DNA of 64,000 nt from Cyclobacteriaceae bacterium (lineage in GTDB: Bacteria; Bacteroidota; Bacteroidia; Cytophagales; Cyclobacteriaceae). Shown here piece by piece: positions 61,035 through 64,000 of this stretch (position 1 is the stretch's first letter; each line of letters starts with the position of its first letter). Location of the stretch: contig JALHRJ010000012.1 in NCBI GenBank assembly GCA_022841475.1, forward strand, positions 35,869-99,868, read 5' to 3'. Made by a program: the position numbers and the translations under genes. Below the pieces are notes generated by a model. The model was not told where the DNA came from and ran no database searches. It was given only the letters and a program-made list of their open reading frames with translations.

Positions 61035-61465
61035 AATGGTTGATTCTTTTGCATGTTCTGGGCGCTACCATTTGGGCAGGCGGGCATTTGATTTTATCAC
61101 TCGGATTTTTACCGCGTGCTTTAAAAGAAAGAGATATTTCGATAATTGTAAACTTTGAAACACACTACGAAAGGATTGGGATCCCGGCACTGATCACGCA
61201 GGTAATTACCGGTTTTTGGATGGTACTTTACTACGTACCGTTTGCATACTGGTGGAGCCTGGACTCACCACATCATTATTATTTGTGGATCAAGATTTTA
61301 CTATTAGTAGCCACAATCCTATTAGCCGTGCATGCGCGACTAGTTATTATTCCCAAATTGACTGTGGAGCGACTGCCTATGTTAGCATTTCACATAGTGT
61401 TGGCTACTCTACTGGCAGTGTCATTTGTAGTAACCGGATTGAGTTTTCGATTTACTTATTTTTAA
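61031..61465 (+). CDS. CopD-like four-helix membrane protein of the nos cluster
   Basis: A 144 aa inner-membrane protein with four hydrophobic helices and conserved-looking His residues (LHVLGATIWAGGHLILS; NFETHYERIG; LDSPHHYYLWIKILLL). It resembles the CopD/YozB-type domains found with copper proteins. Coupling to nosY by four bases suggests a copper or haem-related role in N2O respiration; this is inference. Confidence 0.72.
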   Translation: MKWLILLHVLGATIWAGGHLILSLGFLPRALKERDISIIVNFETHYERIGIPALITQVITGFWMVLYYVPFAYWWSLDSPHHYYLWIKILLLVATILLAVHARLVIIPKLTVERLPMLAFHIVLATLLAVSFVVTGLSFRFTYF

Positions 61466-61470
61466 CTTTT

Positions 61471-61827
61471 ATGCTGATAAAAACCCGAAGTGATATAGAA
61501 ATATTGGTGAATAGGTTTTATGACAAAGTGAAGACAGATGCTTTGCTGGCACCTGTTTTTGCCCACTTAGATTGGCCACATCATCTACCCATCATGTATA
61601 ACTTCTGGTCATCGATGTTGTTGGGTGAGCAGAGCTATCAGGGAAATCCCTTTCAAAAGCATGTTCCACTTCCTTTGCAAGCCCAACACTTTGATCAGTG
61701 GTTAAAATTGTTTGAGGCGACAGTAAACGAAAATTTTCAAGGCGAGCGGGCACAGGAAGTTAAAGACCGGGCCCGCAGCATTGCCCGTGTGTTTCAACAT
61801 AAATTGGGATTGTTCCCGGCCACCTAG
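61471..61827 (+). CDS. group III truncated haemoglobin
   Basis: A 118 aa globin. The proximal His motif PLPLQAQHFDQWLKLFEATV and the E-helix region WPHHLPIMYNFWSSMLLGE identify group III truncated haemoglobin. The start at 61471 (MLIKTRSDIEIL) is chosen because the longer frame begins inside the CopD-like gene in another reading frame. Its place right after the nos genes suggests NO binding or scavenging during denitrification. Confidence 0.85.
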   Translation: MLIKTRSDIEILVNRFYDKVKTDALLAPVFAHLDWPHHLPIMYNFWSSMLLGEQSYQGNPFQKHVPLPLQAQHFDQWLKLFEATVNENFQGERAQEVKDRARSIARVFQHKLGLFPAT

Positions 61828-62390
61828 ATCTTTAACGTCCAGTCGACCAGAAATAGACTAGCGATCAAAAGAGCAGTTAGTAAAATAACGGTGAGTTTAT
61901 GAAGCCATTCCTGCTGGAAATTCTTGAGAATAAAAAAGGGCAGTGCTATAAGTAAAAAAAGATGCACCGGCTGGTCCATCCAGGAGTAATCATTAAACAA
62001 AATATTGTCACTGATGGATAGTGCAATCAGAATGACCGCCCAGACAAAAAACTTCCTGAAGTTTTCGAAGTAGAATTTTTTAAAATCTGTGCCTGAAACC
62101 GAACCAGCTGATGGAAAAAGGATTCTTGCGAGGATAAATAAATTAATCGGATACAGGATGATGAAAAGAAAGGTTGGAAGCTTCCATTCGTCTAGCGTTC
62201 GAAGTTCATAAAGTACCCACCATTCCTGAATGTGCAGGAAGAAAACAAAAGCTATCCACATCAGGTGCGGCCAGTAAAGTTTTACCTTGCTCCACTGATG
62301 GATAATATCGGCAACACCTGAAACTATCTGCGTTATTCCAAGGCCTAAGACAATGGAAATGAGCACGCTAACATATTCAAAGGGCGTCAT
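61824..62390 (-). CDS. membrane protein of unknown function, 188 aa
   Basis: An inner-membrane protein with about six hydrophobic segments, MTPFEYVSVLISIVLGLGIT at the start and LTVILLTALLIASLFLVDWTL at the end. It is convergent with the haemoglobin gene, overlapping by four bases. I do not recognise the family. Confidence 0.65.
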   Translation of the reverse strand: MTPFEYVSVLISIVLGLGITQIVSGVADIIHQWSKVKLYWPHLMWIAFVFFLHIQEWWVLYELRTLDEWKLPTFLFIILYPINLFILARILFPSAGSVSGTDFKKFYFENFRKFFVWAVILIALSISDNILFNDYSWMDQPVHLFLLIALPFFILKNFQQEWLHKLTVILLTALLIASLFLVDWTLKI

Positions 62391-62568
62391 CGTAAAGTTT
62401 GAAGTCCTTTACTATTAACCGACTGATTATTTAAACTCATTCTAAATAAAGTTGATTCCAAAATTGAATCTATAAATAAAGGTGTTTTCAAAGTTATTTT
62501 TTGTCCTGAAGGAGTCTTTATAATACGTTAAACAAGGCCAAAATAATTTCCCCACTCATTAAAATAAA

Positions 62569-62599
62569 TTTGAAATAATGCATTCACCATGTAGATTTG
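62569..62599 (+). promoter_or_regulatory. Bacteroidota promoter (TTTG-N19-TAGATTTG) of alternative complex III
   Basis: TTTG (62569-62572), 19-bp spacer, TAGATTTG (62592-62599) fits the consensus TTTG-N19-21-TAnnTTTG exactly. Transcription would start near 62606, giving a leader of about 35 bp before actA. Confidence 0.8.
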
Positions 62600-62639
62600 T
62601 GCGATTCCGTAAAAAAGCGGATCCCCTAAACGAGTAACG

Positions 62640-63899
62640 ATGAAGCAACGATTGTCTGATCCCGTTAAGTTTCTAACATTCCTATTATTCTCCCTCACAC
62701 TAAGTCTAAATTCTTTCGCACAAGAAATTCCTTCTGATGCAGCAGTCATCAGCGCTGGCGAGGCATTGTTCAATGGTAATTGCAAATCCTGCCATCGGGT
62801 AAAACAAAAATTAGTGGGCCCTGCTTTGGCAGGAGTTGAGAATCGCGCACCATCTATTGATTGGATTTATTCCTGGGTTCGTAATCCGGCAAAAATGATT
62901 GCGAGTGGAGATGCCTATGCAGTAAAAATTTATGAAGAGTATAATAAGAGCCAGATGACGGCTTTTACCAATTATACGGACGAGCAGATCATGAGTATTC
63001 TGGCTTACGTAAAAGCAGAAGCTGAAAAGGTAGAAGCTCCGGCTCCCGGAACAACAACTGCCGATGGGGGTGGTCAAAGTGGTGTACCAACCGGCTACCT
63101 GAATGCAATCCTGATTGGGATGATTGTGATCCTTTTGCTGTTGCTTGTTATTCTTGCCCTCATCATCAACGCATTAAAAAAATACCTTGATCAGAAAGAC
63201 CTCAGTGAAGAAGATAAAGAAATCGTTCACTCCAAGTATACCTTGGGTTCTATGGTTCGGAGTTCCGGGTTTATTTTCCTGGTTATTTTCCTGGTGGCTT
63301 CTATCACCTTCAAAACAGTGATTGATGGGTTGTATTCCATTGGAATTCAACAGAATTATGCGCCTAAGCAGCCTATCGCTTTTTCACATAAAATCCATGC
63401 TGGCCAGTATGAAATAGATTGTAAATACTGTCATACAGGAGCTATCAAAGGTAAGCAAGCAAATATTCCTTCTGCCAACATTTGTATGAACTGCCATTCT
63501 CAAATTAAAGAAGGTACCAATACAGGCACCGGTGAGATAGCAAAAATTTATGCCGCCATTGGCTATGATCCTGCTACCGGGTCTTACACTGGCAAGCAAA
63601 AGCCAATCGAATGGGTTCGGATTCATAATTTGCCCGACCTGGCTTATTTCAATCACTCACAACACGTAAATGTGGCGGCAGTAGAATGCCAGACCTGCCA
63701 TGGTCCTGTTCAGGAAATGGATGTGGTAAAACAATATTCGCTTTTGACGATGGGCTGGTGTATCGATTGCCATCGCAAGACAGATGTTAATACAAAAGGA
63801 AATGCCTACTACGATAAACTGATTGAACTACATAACAGCAAGAAGGCTATGAAAGTAGAAGACATCGGTGGATTGGAGTGTGCAAAGTGCCACTATTAA
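62640..63899 (+). CDS. actA: alternative complex III subunit ActA (multi-haem cytochrome c) with N-terminal mono-haem domain
   Basis: A 419 aa component of the menaquinol:cytochrome c oxidoreductase. It has a signal peptide, then a mono-haem cytochrome c domain (CKSCH near residue 50), a Pro-rich linker, two membrane helices (about 150-175 and 205-225), then the pentahaem part with CKYCH, CMNCH, CQTCH, CIDCH and CAKCH. Six CxxCH sites are therefore visible. The five C-terminal haems are those of ActA; the N-terminal domain looks like an added cytochrome. actB follows at 32 bp. Confidence 0.88.
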   Translation: MKQRLSDPVKFLTFLLFSLTLSLNSFAQEIPSDAAVISAGEALFNGNCKSCHRVKQKLVGPALAGVENRAPSIDWIYSWVRNPAKMIASGDAYAVKIYEEYNKSQMTAFTNYTDEQIMSILAYVKAEAEKVEAPAPGTTTADGGGQSGVPTGYLNAILIGMIVILLLLLVILALIINALKKYLDQKDLSEEDKEIVHSKYTLGSMVRSSGFIFLVIFLVASITFKTVIDGLYSIGIQQNYAPKQPIAFSHKIHAGQYEIDCKYCHTGAIKGKQANIPSANICMNCHSQIKEGTNTGTGEIAKIYAAIGYDPATGSYTGKQKPIEWVRIHNLPDLAYFNHSQHVNVAAVECQTCHGPVQEMDVVKQYSLLTMGWCIDCHRKTDVNTKGNAYYDKLIELHNSKKAMKVEDIGGLECAKCHY

Positions 63900-63931
63900 T
63901 ATATACTTGACCTCGACAGGATTTTGAATCT

Positions 63932-64000
63932 ATGAGCAATACGAAGAAGACATACTGGAAAGGATTACCACAACTGAAAAACGATTCGGAGTTTGTAAAG
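63932..64000 (+). CDS. actB: alternative complex III subunit ActB (start only; runs off the right edge)
   Basis: The first 23 codons, MSNTKKTYWKGLPQLKNDSE, match the N-terminus of ActB (TAT-variant-translocated molybdopterin-oxidoreductase-like protein with Fe-S clusters). The rest is outside the window. It follows actA on the same strand with a 32-bp gap, as in other Bacteroidota. Confidence 0.75.
   Translation, partial: MSNTKKTYWKGLPQLKNDSEFVK

Noticed and set aside
61216..61470. Long N-terminal extension of the truncated haemoglobin
   Set aside because: It overlaps the CopD-like gene in another frame and has no globin character; the globin starts naturally at 61471.

Overview
The window is a chromosomal segment from a gliding-type Bacteroidota, most likely a member of the Cytophagales. 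The evidence is a very large T9SS type B cargo protein beside a PorP/SprF gene, alternative complex III genes, a YfhO protein, DUF2911 proteins, a clade II (Sec-type) nitrous oxide reductase cluster, and at least one exact Bacteroidota promoter (TTTG-N19-TAnnTTTG) upstream of the alternative complex III genes. Shine-Dalgarno sequences are mostly absent. No phage, conjugative, CRISPR or rRNA genes are visible. One intact tRNA gene, tRNA-Cys(GCA), is present.

Layout. 1-2750: phosphofructokinase (cut by the edge), Sua5, a NUDIX hydrolase and small secreted or membrane proteins. 2971-9420: giant PKD/T9SS cargo, divergent from porP/sprF. 9421-12661: a RimK (ATP-grasp), RimB-like protease and aspartoacylase operon into which two four-helix-bundle (S23/IVP-type) genes have been placed, each bracketed by inverted arrays of 7-bp degenerate repeats. 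12757-17531: two DUF2911 proteins, then a Crp/Fnr, rhodanese, OsmC and thioredoxin cluster. 17771-24525: ffh, an AraC regulator, glycerate kinase with a GntP permease, then moeA. 24563-28585: moaC, moaE, moaD, moaA, a TSUP exporter and a DsrE protein. 28767-37114: YfhO, an FtsX-type permease, a decayed gene region, an SSS symporter and a WYL regulator. 37271-47819: small metabolic and envelope genes, ending with an ABC ATPase and TolC pair. 47964-50669: rpsA, then a tRNA-Cys locus with partial tRNA copies carrying palindromic insertions. 50670-52280: a VOC protein and aldose epimerase. 52507-61827: a complete nos (N2O respiration) cluster with two FNR-type sites. 61824-64000: a membrane protein, then the start of the alternative complex III operon (actA and the first codons of actB).

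How genes work together. The nos cluster encodes the reductase (NosZ), its copper and maturation functions (NosL, NosD, NosF, NosY), c-type cytochromes for electron delivery, a Crp/Fnr regulator preceded by its own FNR-like box, and a group III truncated haemoglobin. Electrons would come from the menaquinol pool, possibly via the alternative complex III encoded immediately downstream. The mo genes supply molybdenum cofactor to enzymes outside the window.

Most notable signals. (1) Two four-helix-bundle genes, each enclosed by inverted arrays of variable heptanucleotide repeats and each fitted tightly between neighbouring genes. Two similar heptad arrays occur alone, one of them in frame inside yfhO. 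(2) A tRNA-Cys locus with one intact gene and three tRNA-derived copies or fragments, interrupted in the D or T loop by perfect or near-perfect palindromes. (3) A family of terminal-inverted-repeat, hairpin-rich intergenic elements in five full or internally deleted copies, one of them inside the nos operon. (4) A pair of palindromic operators next to a WYL regulator, and FNR boxes in the nos region.
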